Positions 1 to 6,292 of a stretch of 6,292 nt of DNA are shown here, piece after piece (the first letter of the stretch is position 1; each line of letters opens with the position of its first letter). The notes below the pieces were generated by a model that was not told where the DNA came from, did no database searches, and saw only the letters and a list, made by a program, of their open reading frames with translations. The translations under genes were made by a program, and so were the position numbers. Location: the NCBI GenBank assembly GCA_000434335.1, contig FR878289.1, positions 15,881 through 22,172 on the forward strand, given 5' to 3'. The stretch comes from Clostridium sp. CAG:492 (GTDB lineage Bacteria; Bacillota; Clostridia; TANB77; CAG-508).

Positions 1-791
1 CTCTGCCCAGTCAAATACCCAAACAAAATAAAATGCTTAATAACATACAACCTCTTACCAAAAGAAACCCCTTTCATATCCATATCATTCAAAATCTCAT
101 AAAAATACATATAATACCCAAATGGATTATTCACAAATTCCTTATCGATATTCTTTGTATATCCTTCTTCTTGATACTCACATACCATCATATACTCATT
201 ATTACAAATCATCTTGTAATCCTTATCCATTTTATGATACATTCTAGCTTCGGTAACAAATCTTTCATTATGCTCTAATTCATATCTATACTTTTTTCTA
301 ACTTCAGTAATAAAAGCTAATGCTTTTTCACCTGTTCCGCCTTCTTTAAAATATAAATCAAACATTGTTGTTTCTTCTTTTTTAAATGTATTTCCCATAT
401 TATTTCCATTTTGATCAATTTTTAAAAAAGCAAATGCATAAATATCTTTTCTTTCTTTGTTCTTTTCATATAAATCCTTAATTTTATCAAATGCTCCATC
501 TGTAAAATAATCATCTGAATCACATTCTATCCATATTTCACCTGTTACATATTGTGCTAAATTATTTATTGCTGTCATTTTTCCTTGATTTTGTTGTTTG
601 AAAAATTTTATTTTAATTTCATTTTTAGCAATATAATCTTTTATCAAATTTTCTGTTTCATCTTTAGAGCCATCATCCATTATTAACCATTCTATTTCAT
701 AATCATTAGATTTATTTTTTATTAAGCTTTCATATAATTTAGGTAAACATTTTGCTCTGTTATATGTTGCTGTTAATATGGAAAATTTCAT
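1..791 (-). CDS. GT2-family glycosyltransferase, C-terminus cut by window edge
   Basis: This is a predicted cytoplasmic inverting glycosyltransferase of the GT-A fold, transferring a sugar from a nucleotide sugar to the growing lipid-linked glycan. It reads open for 263 codons from ATG to the window edge. The N-terminus MKFSILTATYNRA is the usual GT2 opening. A DDGS motif at residues 39-42 should contact the nucleotide, and DSDD at 91-94, within WIECDSDD, is the metal-binding DXD-type site. The middle and tail (NNPFGYY, then LFGYLTG at the edge) resemble a GT2 subfamily of roughly 270-300 residues common in Firmicutes polysaccharide loci, from memory of the family, so probably little is missing. 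No membrane segment is seen. The ATG directly follows the TAA of the preceding gene, with AGGTGAT seven bases upstream inside that gene, so translation is probably coupled. Codon use changes sharply after about residue 187. Donor and acceptor are unknown. Confidence 0.9.
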   Translation of the reverse strand, partial: MKFSILTATYNRAKCLPKLYESLIKNKSNDYEIEWLIMDDGSKDETENLIKDYIAKNEIKIKFFKQQNQGKMTAINNLAQYVTGEIWIECDSDDYFTDGAFDKIKDLYEKNKERKDIYAFAFLKIDQNGNNMGNTFKKEETTMFDLYFKEGGTGEKALAFITEVRKKYRYELEHNERFVTEARMYHKMDKDYKMICNNEYMMVCEYQEEGYTKNIDKEFVNNPFGYYMYFYEILNDMDMKGVSFGKRLYVIKHFILFGYLTGQ

Positions 792-1907
792 TTAATCACC
801 TACTAATTCTATAATTTTTTGCAACTTTTCTGTATTGTCATATTCAGTATTTGTTTGTGTATTATTAAATATTTTGTCATCATTATCATTTAATAGCTTA
901 TACAATCCATCATAAATTTCGTCTTCACTATTTTCTAATATCAACGCCTCTGGATAATTTTCTATGCACTCTCGTGCTGCTGTATTTGTTATTATTATTG
1001 GTTTGTTTAATATTTTTGCTTCTTCTAATACCATTCCATATCCTTCAAATTCAGATAATAAACAAAAATAGTTTGCATTTTTTATATATGGATATGGATT
1101 TTCTTTTTTACCTAATAAAACGAAAGTATCTTCTACATTTTCTTGCTTTATTAATTTTTGAAGATTTTCTTTTTCTGGTCCATCTCCAATTATATATACT
1201 TTGTGTTTTAAACCTCGATTTATTAGTTTACTATGAACTCGTATAAATCTATCTATTGCCTTTTGCTTTACTAATCTACATACTGTTAAAAAATTTATTG
1301 AATTATAGTCAAATTCAACTTTTATATTATAATTTGATTTTTTTATTACTAAATCTTTATCTATATAATTATAAATAACATGCATATTTTCTGTATTTAA
1401 ATCATTATATATGTTTTGAAATTTTTCCATATTATCTTGACTTACAAATACTAAATCATTGTACTTCTTGTATATTTTTTTATCTATATATTTTTTTATT
1501 TTTGATTTTAAATCATTGCCAAATACTTTTTCTATGTCATTATGAATCCACGCTATTTTGTGAACATCTTTATTTTTTGTACTAAATAATCTTGTTATTG
1601 GTCCTTCTAAAAATGCTATTTCTGTGTCATAATTTTGTTTTATTTTTTTATTATAAATTATTTTGCTGAATAACAATATTTTTATTGGAATCCACATTTT
1701 TTGTAATTTTGTTAATTCATCATATCTGCAATTATATAAAGCTTTAAATTTTACATTTTTGTTTAAATCATTTTTTAGCTCTCCATTGTCATATATTGAA
1801 AATATTGTTATATCGTATTTTTCTGATAGCTTATTTGATATATCTACTAATACTCGCTCTGCTCCACCTAGTGTTAGGCTTGTTATTCCAAATAAAATTT
1901 TTTTAAT
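792..1907 (-). CDS. GT4-family glycosyltransferase with apparent ATT start
   Basis: This is a predicted retaining glycosyltransferase of the GT-B fold, acting at the cytoplasmic face on a lipid-linked glycan. Taken from the ATT at 1907 it has 371 residues, normal for GT4. Visible features are the N-terminal glycine loop LTLGGAER (11-18), His122 in WIHND, R211 and K216 in CRLVKQK as the likely donor-phosphate contacts, GDGPE (241-245), NPYPY (270-274), and the E-x7-E pair E288/E296 in FEGYGMVLEEA. The start was chosen because GAGGTGAT, a full match to the 16S tail, lies four bases before ATT. The sister gene at 3899-4990 also begins at exactly this point (KKILF). The in-frame GTG codons at 1940 and 1928 have no ribosome site, the GTG at 1916 lies inside one, and the first ATG is at residue 71. 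Thirteen bases separate it from the preceding gene. The sugar is unknown. Family assignment is secure; the start is an inference. Confidence 0.92.
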   Translation of the reverse strand: MKKILFGITSLTLGGAERVLVDISNKLSEKYDITIFSIYDNGELKNDLNKNVKFKALYNCRYDELTKLQKMWIPIKILLFSKIIYNKKIKQNYDTEIAFLEGPITRLFSTKNKDVHKIAWIHNDIEKVFGNDLKSKIKKYIDKKIYKKYNDLVFVSQDNMEKFQNIYNDLNTENMHVIYNYIDKDLVIKKSNYNIKVEFDYNSINFLTVCRLVKQKAIDRFIRVHSKLINRGLKHKVYIIGDGPEKENLQKLIKQENVEDTFVLLGKKENPYPYIKNANYFCLLSEFEGYGMVLEEAKILNKPIIITNTAARECIENYPEALILENSEDEIYDGLYKLLNDNDDKIFNNTQTNTEYDNTEKLQKIIELVGD

Positions 1908-1911
1908 TGTT

Positions 1912-1920
1912 ATCACCTCT
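1912..1920 (-). promoter_or_regulatory. Ribosome binding site that decides the ATT start
   Basis: On the minus strand this reads AGAGGTGAT. Its last eight bases match the complement of the 16S rRNA 3' tail perfectly. It lies just after the TAA of the preceding GT2 gene and is followed by AACA and then ATT AAA AAA. The spacing from GAGG to ATT is eight bases, close to ideal. No ATG or TTG lies at a usable distance, and the only in-frame GTG nearby is part of the site itself. Confidence 0.7.
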
Positions 1921-2874
1921 TTAAGCACTAAAAATAGCACAATATATTTTATATGTAAATTTATTTACTGTTTTCATATAAAAATTTTTTGCTGATTTAT
2001 CTTTTTTTAGTATTTCATTTTTCTTCCAATTTGGAAATTCGTTATTTAGTCTTGTCCACGTTTCATTTAATAATTGTTTTCTTATTTTTGCATCTTCTAT
2101 TTTTGTAATTCTAAATAACGAACTGCATAATAGTAATCGTGCGTATGTATATTCTAGCTCTGTTTTATATTCTTCATATAAATTGTTTTCTTTGTAATAT
2201 TTTATTACATTGTCCATTATTGTGAATATTTCTTTTGTTCTTTCATTTTGCGTATTTGATATTGATGAACTTCTTTGAATATAGTGTATTAATGGTTCTT
2301 TTACAAATGATACTTTATTGTAATATGGAACCATTTTATAAAAGAATTCTACATCTTCATATCTTAGCCCTTTGGGGAACTCCATTTTGTGCTCTTCTAT
2401 TAAGCTTCTTTTTATTAATTTATTCCATGCAACAACTCTTGCATATGTTAACATTTCTTTTTTGTTGTTATATATTTTCCCCGTATCAACTCTTTTTCTA
2501 TCTGGATATTCCCATATAAAATCACATTCTACCAAATCACTGTCATCTTCTTTTGCCTTATTGTACATTTTTTCATATGTATCTAGCTCTACATAATCAT
2601 CTGAATCTAAGAATGCAATATATTCTCCTGTTGCATATGGTATTCCGTAATTTCTTGCATCAGATAATCCACCATTTTTTTTATCCACTAATTTTATTTT
2701 ATTTGGATATTTTTCTTGATATATTTCTATTAATTTTTTTGAATTGTCTGTAGAACCGTCATTTACAACTATTATTTCTATATCTTTTAAAGTTTGATTT
2801 ACTAATGAATCCATTGACCTTACTATATATCTTTCTACATTATATACTGGTACTATAATACTAACTTTAGGCAT
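1921..2874 (-). CDS. GT2-family glycosyltransferase
   Basis: This is a predicted inverting GT-A glycosyltransferase of 317 residues, cytoplasmic and probably extending the lipid-linked glycan. It opens with MPKVSIIVPVYN. NDGS is at 38-41, the conserved NGGLSDARN stretch at about 67-75, DSDD (metal and nucleotide binding) at 90-93, and Y-E-D at 172-174, whose acidic pair is the likely catalytic-base region of this subfamily. VAWNKL at 148-153 is also typical. The longer in-frame reading from 2907 was rejected because it would overlap the preceding gene. The ATG at 2874 instead has AGGAGGG three bases upstream, and translation from it matches the family N-terminus exactly. The gap to the preceding gene is 11 bases. 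The basic C-terminal tail is variable, as expected for acceptor recognition. It is closest in the window to the gene at 2886-3830. Specificity cannot be assigned. Confidence 0.94.
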   Translation of the reverse strand: MPKVSIIVPVYNVERYIVRSMDSLVNQTLKDIEIIVVNDGSTDNSKKLIEIYQEKYPNKIKLVDKKNGGLSDARNYGIPYATGEYIAFLDSDDYVELDTYEKMYNKAKEDDSDLVECDFIWEYPDRKRVDTGKIYNNKKEMLTYARVVAWNKLIKRSLIEEHKMEFPKGLRYEDVEFFYKMVPYYNKVSFVKEPLIHYIQRSSSISNTQNERTKEIFTIMDNVIKYYKENNLYEEYKTELEYTYARLLLCSSLFRITKIEDAKIRKQLLNETWTRLNNEFPNWKKNEILKKDKSAKNFYMKTVNKFTYKIYCAIFSA

Positions 2875-2885
2875 ATTCCCTCCTA

Positions 2886-3830
2886 TTATCTTAATTTTAA
2901 ATACCATCTTATGTTTATATTTAAAATTATTTTCTTTAGTAATTGTTTAAAATTTCTTGCTTTTATATTTTTTAATATTTTTCGCTTTTTAATTTCTTTT
3001 ATATAGTATTTTTGATTTATTTTGTTTAAATCTTCTATTTTTAAAATTATATTGTTTGTATAATATATTTTTAAATTTTCTAATGTTTGTTTAGATATAT
3101 TGTATTCTTTTATTTTTTCATTCATATAATCATAATGGTATAGCATATCTAATGCTCTTTTCATTATTTTTTGTTGGTCATTTCCTCGTGTTATACTTGA
3201 ATTTGATTGATAATAATAATATCCATATACATTTGTTGATGCTACTTTTTTTGCCTTTAACATTATTAGTGATGTTAATGCAAAATCTTCATGTAATTTT
3301 CCTACTGGATATTCAAAATTATTTTCTTTCCAGAACTCGGTTTTATATAAGTATAACCACGCTGGTTGTAACATTACATCTTGATAATATAATGTATTAA
3401 ATGCTTCTTCTCCTGTTTTTTCTTCAAATATTGGACCATCTACTTTTTCCGTTTCATTATAGTTTTCGTCTACTTTTACTAGTTTGTATTTTATCATATC
3501 GTAATCTAAATCTAAGTATTTTTGTAATTTTGAAAACAAATTTATATCTATGTAATCGTCAGAATCTAAAAAGCATATATAATCACCGGTTGCCTTTTGT
3601 ATTCCATAATTTCTTGCATCTGATAATCCACCATTTTCTTTTTTGTAATATTTAATATTTTCATATTTTTGTAAATATGGTTGTATTATTTTTTCTGAAC
3701 TATCTGTAGAGCCATCATTTACCAGTATTATTTCTACATTGTTGTAACTTTGACTTTCTACCGAATCAATACATTTTTTTAAATATTTTTGTGTGTTATA
3801 TATCGGAATTATTACGCTTATTAATTTCAT
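2886..3830 (-). CDS. GT2-family glycosyltransferase
   Basis: This is a predicted inverting GT-A glycosyltransferase of 314 residues. MKLISVIIPIYNT begins the fold. NDGS is at 38-41, NGGLSDARN at 66-74, DSDD (the DXD-type metal site) at 89-92, and HED at 180-182 as the likely catalytic-base region. After about residue 230 the protein becomes rich in Lys, Ile and Asn and ends in NIRWYLKLR, a basic amphipathic tail that may hold it at the membrane surface (inference). The ATG at 3830 has AGGAGG five bases upstream. It follows the first GT4 gene after a 68-base gap, the longest in the operon, which holds a tandem repeat and a possible gene remnant. It shares a near-identical 39-base DNA patch with the next gene. 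It probably adds a sugar in the same pathway; which one is unknown. Confidence 0.94.
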   Translation of the reverse strand: MKLISVIIPIYNTQKYLKKCIDSVESQSYNNVEIILVNDGSTDSSEKIIQPYLQKYENIKYYKKENGGLSDARNYGIQKATGDYICFLDSDDYIDINLFSKLQKYLDLDYDMIKYKLVKVDENYNETEKVDGPIFEEKTGEEAFNTLYYQDVMLQPAWLYLYKTEFWKENNFEYPVGKLHEDFALTSLIMLKAKKVASTNVYGYYYYQSNSSITRGNDQQKIMKRALDMLYHYDYMNEKIKEYNISKQTLENLKIYYTNNIILKIEDLNKINQKYYIKEIKKRKILKNIKARNFKQLLKKIILNINIRWYLKLR

Positions 3831-3831
3831 T

Positions 3832-3885
3832 TCCGCCTCCTAGCTTTTGAATTGCTACATACCACTTCAAATTTCTTGTGTAGTT
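3832..3885 (-). pseudogene. Possible remnant of a lost glycosyltransferase C-terminus
   Basis: Read on the minus strand in the frame beginning at 3885, the gap encodes NYTRNLKWYVAIQKLGGG. The core NLKWYVAIQKL (3841-3873) resembles the true end of the adjacent GT2 protein, NIRWYLKLR. It has no start codon or ribosome site of its own, and the same frame carries a TGA just upstream, inside the preceding gene. It could be the tail of a glycosyltransferase replaced when the upstream GT4 gene arrived. The match is short and may be chance. Confidence 0.25.
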
Positions 3886-3900
3886 TTCTTGTGTAGTTTT
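3872..3900. repeat. 13-base tandem repeat, 2.2 copies
   Basis: Two perfect copies of TTTCTTGTGTAGT (3872-3884 and 3885-3897) are followed by three more matching bases. The array begins in the gap and reaches into the stop codon of the GT4 gene at 3899-3901. The extra copy does not change that protein, because the TAA comes first on the coding strand. It looks like a slippage duplication. Confidence 0.85.
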
Positions 3901-4990
3901 ACTTCAATATAATATCCTCTATTTTTTTTATTATTTCGTTATTATATTTTTCTGGGTCAAATTTATTTTTTATTTCATAGCCGTTGTTTATAAATTCTTC
4001 CATTGCTTTGCTTATTTGTTTAACATCTTTTGAACAAACTATGCCATATTTTCCTTCTATATCTTTTTTACTATCTGATACATCTGTTGTTATTATTGGT
4101 TTATTAAACACCAATGATTCTATATATACAACTGGATATCCTTCAAAATTCGATGTTAAAATTACACTATCACATTCTTTAAAATATGGATATGGATTCT
4201 TTTTTGGTCCCAAAAATATAATTTCTTTTTCTAAATTTAAGTCTTTTACCTGTTTTTGGTAATTTCGTGTATCTGGGCCAACTCCAACTAATATTATTTT
4301 AAATTTATAGTTTTCTTTTTTTAATACCTCAGCTGACTTTATTAGTTTTGTTAACTGTTTTTGTTTTTCGTCATGTCTTCCTATATTCAAAAAAGTTATT
4401 TCATTTTTATCTTTTTTAAAATCTGTTATAACTTCTTCTGATTTTTTTATTATCTTATTATAGTCGATTAAATTATTACATACTATTAATTTGTCTTTTA
4501 AATTTTTATATCTATTTTCAAAATCTTTTTTAGATTCTTCTGACACAAATACTATTTTAGTAAACTTTTCTGCATTTACATTATTGAAAAATTCTAAATA
4601 TTTTCTTTCATCATTTTCAAAGAAATTTAAATAATTATTATGTACCCATAATACACTATTTTTTGATGATGTTCTTGCTACAAATGATGATGATAATGAA
4701 TATGTTGCAAATGATATAGCACAATCAAATTTGTTTTTATATTTTAATATAAATTTTAATCTATTTAATGCATTTTTTATTTTTGCTAGTATTTTATTTT
4801 TATTATAGCTTGGTGAATATTCTATAATTTTTATATTTTTATCTATTGTGTCTAAAAATATTCCTTCTTTTTTTTCAAGTACTAATGTTATGTCATACTG
4901 TTTTTTTGCTAAGTAATTTATTAATGTTACTAATGCTGTTTCAATTCCACCAAGATCTAAAGAATATGCTGCAAATAATATTTTTTTCAC
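3899..4990 (-). CDS. GT4-family glycosyltransferase
   Basis: This is a predicted retaining GT-B glycosyltransferase of 363 residues, cytoplasmic, and probably one of the first to act after the TagO-type enzyme encoded just upstream. The N-terminal domain opens with MKKILFAAYSLDLGG, with the glycine loop at 14-15, and has His117 in WVHNN. The C-terminal donor-binding domain begins near NIGRHDEKQ (202-210), where R205 and K209 probably contact the donor phosphates. VGVGPD is at 235-240, NPYPYF at 265-270, and the E-x7-E pair is E283/E291 in FEGYPVVYIES. The start is GTG at 4990, ten bases after a clean GGAGG; no ATG competes. The gap after the tagO-like gene is 26 bases. It shares layout and several motifs with the GT4 gene at 792-1907, including NPYPY and the KKILF start. 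Base composition is very AT-rich. Specificity is unknown. Confidence 0.94.
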   Translation of the reverse strand: MKKILFAAYSLDLGGIETALVTLINYLAKKQYDITLVLEKKEGIFLDTIDKNIKIIEYSPSYNKNKILAKIKNALNRLKFILKYKNKFDCAISFATYSLSSSFVARTSSKNSVLWVHNNYLNFFENDERKYLEFFNNVNAEKFTKIVFVSEESKKDFENRYKNLKDKLIVCNNLIDYNKIIKKSEEVITDFKKDKNEITFLNIGRHDEKQKQLTKLIKSAEVLKKENYKFKIILVGVGPDTRNYQKQVKDLNLEKEIIFLGPKKNPYPYFKECDSVILTSNFEGYPVVYIESLVFNKPIITTDVSDSKKDIEGKYGIVCSKDVKQISKAMEEFINNGYEIKNKFDPEKYNNEIIKKIEDIILK

Positions 4991-5016
4991 TATATTTCAG
5001 CCTCCATCTTAATATA

Positions 5017-6135
5017 TTAATTACTATCTTTCTTATTTCGTTCTTCCATTCTTTTCATTTTTGCTTTATTTAGGTCTGCTTTTCTTGTTATATCTTTATA
5101 TCCAACTGCAATTATTGCAGATACAACCATTGCAAATGATACTGCTTTCCATACACCACTTTCTAGTAAAACAATTGCAAATACTCCTAATATTGCACTA
5201 AATCCATATAATATAAATACTGCTTCTTTTTGTGTATACCCTCTTGCCATTAATCTATGATGTAAATGTCCTTTATCTGGCATAAATACTCCTTTTAGAG
5301 ATTTTCTTTGGTAAATTCTTCTTACTATTGCAAATAATGTATCAAATATTGGTAATCCTAATACTATTATTGGTGCTACTATAACTATTGCAGTATATGT
5401 TTTTGCTACACCTAATATTGAAATTACTGCTAATGAAAATCCTAAAAAGTTTGAACCTACATCACCTATAAAGGTTTTTGCGGGATTAAAATTATATGGT
5501 AAAAACCCACTTATTGCTCCTGCCAATGCTGTTATTAATATTATTGATAATAATGGTGATTCATTTATTGTAAACACTATCATTAATGATATACATGATA
5601 TTAGTGTTATTCCTGATGATAGACCATCTAATCCATCTATTAAATTTATTGCATTTGTTATACCAACTATCCAAAATACAGTTAATATATATGAAAACCA
5701 TGGGTGAGCTTGTATTATATTATTTATTACTGGAGAATCCATATTTTCTATATTTATTCCACAAGCTACAACAATTATTGCAGAAATTGTTTGAGCTAGT
5801 AGTTTTAATAATGGATGTATATCTTTACAATCATCTATAAAGCATACAACTCCTAACACGGCAATACCACAAAAAAATCCTATAATTTCGGTAGCATGTT
5901 CCATTAATCCAAATCCGCCTTCTATTACCATAGATGTTAATAGATATATTACAGATACCACAAATCCTGATATTACAGCAATTCCACCTAATCTTGGCAT
6001 TGGTCTTTTATTTATTCTTCTATCACTTGGCATATCTATTGCACCAACTTTTTTAGCTAACCTCATTGTATATGGTGTTATTACATATGCTGTTATAAAT
6101 GCTAGTAAAAAAGCTATTATTATATCTCCCCACAT
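5017..6135 (-). CDS. tagO: Undecaprenyl-phosphate sugar-1-phosphate transferase (TagO/WecA family)
   Basis: This integral membrane enzyme moves a sugar 1-phosphate, normally GlcNAc-1-P from UDP-GlcNAc, onto undecaprenyl phosphate, the first step of wall teichoic acid and many surface polysaccharides. It has 372 residues, usual for the family, with about ten hydrophobic helices. Family motifs are in order: PMPRLGG (45-51), the DDCKD acidic cluster (101-105) that binds magnesium, NAINLIDGLDGL (161-172) holding the catalytic Asp, FIGDVGSN (222-229), and HLHHR (290-294), the cytoplasmic-loop His motif of the WecA/TagO branch that separates it from MraY. A charged Lys/Arg/Glu tail follows the last helix. 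The ATG at 6135 has AAAGGA eight bases upstream. It leads the operon directly after the candidate promoter and is visibly less AT-rich than the genes after it. The exact sugar is inferred from the family, so the symbol is by family, not proven. Confidence 0.95.
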   Translation of the reverse strand: MWGDIIIAFLLAFITAYVITPYTMRLAKKVGAIDMPSDRRINKRPMPRLGGIAVISGFVVSVIYLLTSMVIEGGFGLMEHATEIIGFFCGIAVLGVVCFIDDCKDIHPLLKLLAQTISAIIVVACGINIENMDSPVINNIIQAHPWFSYILTVFWIVGITNAINLIDGLDGLSSGITLISCISLMIVFTINESPLLSIILITALAGAISGFLPYNFNPAKTFIGDVGSNFLGFSLAVISILGVAKTYTAIVIVAPIIVLGLPIFDTLFAIVRRIYQRKSLKGVFMPDKGHLHHRLMARGYTQKEAVFILYGFSAILGVFAIVLLESGVWKAVSFAMVVSAIIAVGYKDITRKADLNKAKMKRMEERNKKDSN

Positions 6136-6189
6136 AGTTTATATCCTTTCTTTAGCTGATATATATTTTAATTCTATTTAATCCACTCT

Positions 6190-6218
6190 ATTATTGCATA
6201 AATCCATTTTTTTGTAAA
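6190..6218 (-). promoter_or_regulatory. Candidate sigma-A-type promoter of the operon
   Basis: On the minus strand there is TTTACA at 6218-6213, a 17-base spacer, and AATAAT at 6195-6190. Each hexamer is five of six to consensus. TG lies one base before the -10 box, making it an extended -10. The -10 ends 54 bases before the tagO-like ATG, giving a leader of roughly 45-50 bases. AT-rich DNA yields chance matches, but the ideal spacer and TG support this one. Confidence 0.6.
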
Positions 6219-6261
6219 CAATCTTTTTTACATAATATTTATGTTTTATATTTTATTTAAA

Positions 6262-6292
6262 TCACTACAATTTCATTTAGTTCACTATAGTG
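6262..6292. promoter_or_regulatory. Possible operator: direct repeat plus palindrome
   Basis: TCACTA occurs twice, at 6262-6267 and 6282-6287, exactly 20 bases apart, about two helical turns. The second copy lies within CACTATAGTG (6283-6292), a perfect 10-base palindrome at the window edge. The block is about 45 bases upstream of the -35 box, a place where an activator could sit. No regulator is identified, the sites are short, and the palindrome may continue beyond the window. The rest of the 157-base leader shows no gene or riboswitch that I recognise. Confidence 0.2.

Noticed and set aside
33..278. Plus-strand open frame of 81 codons, and similar plus-strand frames elsewhere
   Set aside because: They lie opposite convincing minus-strand glycosyltransferase codons, have low-complexity hydrophobic translations, and lack good ribosome sites or recognisable motifs.
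1908..1940. GTG starts at 1940, 1928 or 1916 for the second GT4 gene
   Set aside because: The first two have no Shine-Dalgarno sequence, and the third lies within the ribosome site that serves the ATT. They stay possible only if ATT is not used.
2875..2907. Eleven-codon N-terminal extension of the second GT2 gene
   Set aside because: It would overlap the preceding gene, lacks a ribosome site and spoils the family N-terminus. The ATG at 2874 has AGGAGGG directly upstream.
3846..3871. Imperfect hairpin in the 68-base gap (TTTGAA paired with TTCAAA) as a terminator
   Set aside because: The stem is short and AT-rich with a mismatch, and on the transcribed side it is followed by the ribosome site of the next gene rather than a run of U.
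1..6292. CRISPR array, tRNA, rRNA, insertion sequence or phage genes
   Set aside because: No repeat-spacer pattern, RNA gene signature, transposase or terminal inverted repeats are visible; nearly the whole window is filled by six genes.

Overview
The window looks like chromosomal DNA of a very AT-rich Gram-positive bacterium of the Bacillota, most likely a clostridium-like lineage (inference). The reasons are AT-dominated codons, TAA at all five stop codons in view, strong Shine-Dalgarno sites of the AGGAGG/GAGGTGAT type, and a TagO/WecA-type initiating enzyme. All six genes read through without in-frame TGA, so the code looks standard rather than mycoplasma-like.

All genes lie on the minus strand, so transcription runs from high to low coordinates. 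It appears to begin at one candidate promoter near 6190-6218. The order is: a polyprenyl-phosphate sugar-1-phosphate transferase (TagO/WecA family, 5017-6135), a GT4 glycosyltransferase (3899-4990), two GT2 glycosyltransferases (2886-3830 and 1921-2874), a second GT4 enzyme (792-1907), and a third GT2 enzyme of another subfamily that runs off the left edge (1-791). Gaps are 26, 68, 11, 13 and 0 bases, so this is very probably one operon that continues beyond the window.

The genes make sense together as a cell-surface glycopolymer pathway. TagO/WecA would place the first sugar phosphate on undecaprenyl phosphate at the inner face of the membrane. The five soluble glycosyltransferases would then add further sugars one by one to make a lipid-linked oligosaccharide for a teichoic-acid-like polymer, capsule or other wall polysaccharide. 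No flippase, polymerase, ligase or sugar-nucleotide synthesis gene is in view; they would have to lie further downstream or elsewhere. Exact sugars and linkages cannot be read from the sequence.

The pathway is of a known kind and I do not see an undescribed defence or mobile system. The unusual points are finer: an apparent ATT start codon in the second GT4 gene, a 68-base gap holding a 13-base tandem repeat and what may be the tail of a lost glycosyltransferase, an abrupt codon-usage change inside the last GT2 gene, a near-identical DNA patch shared by two GT2 genes, and lower GC in the glycosyltransferases than in the initiating gene. Together these suggest a locus shaped by recombination and gene exchange.
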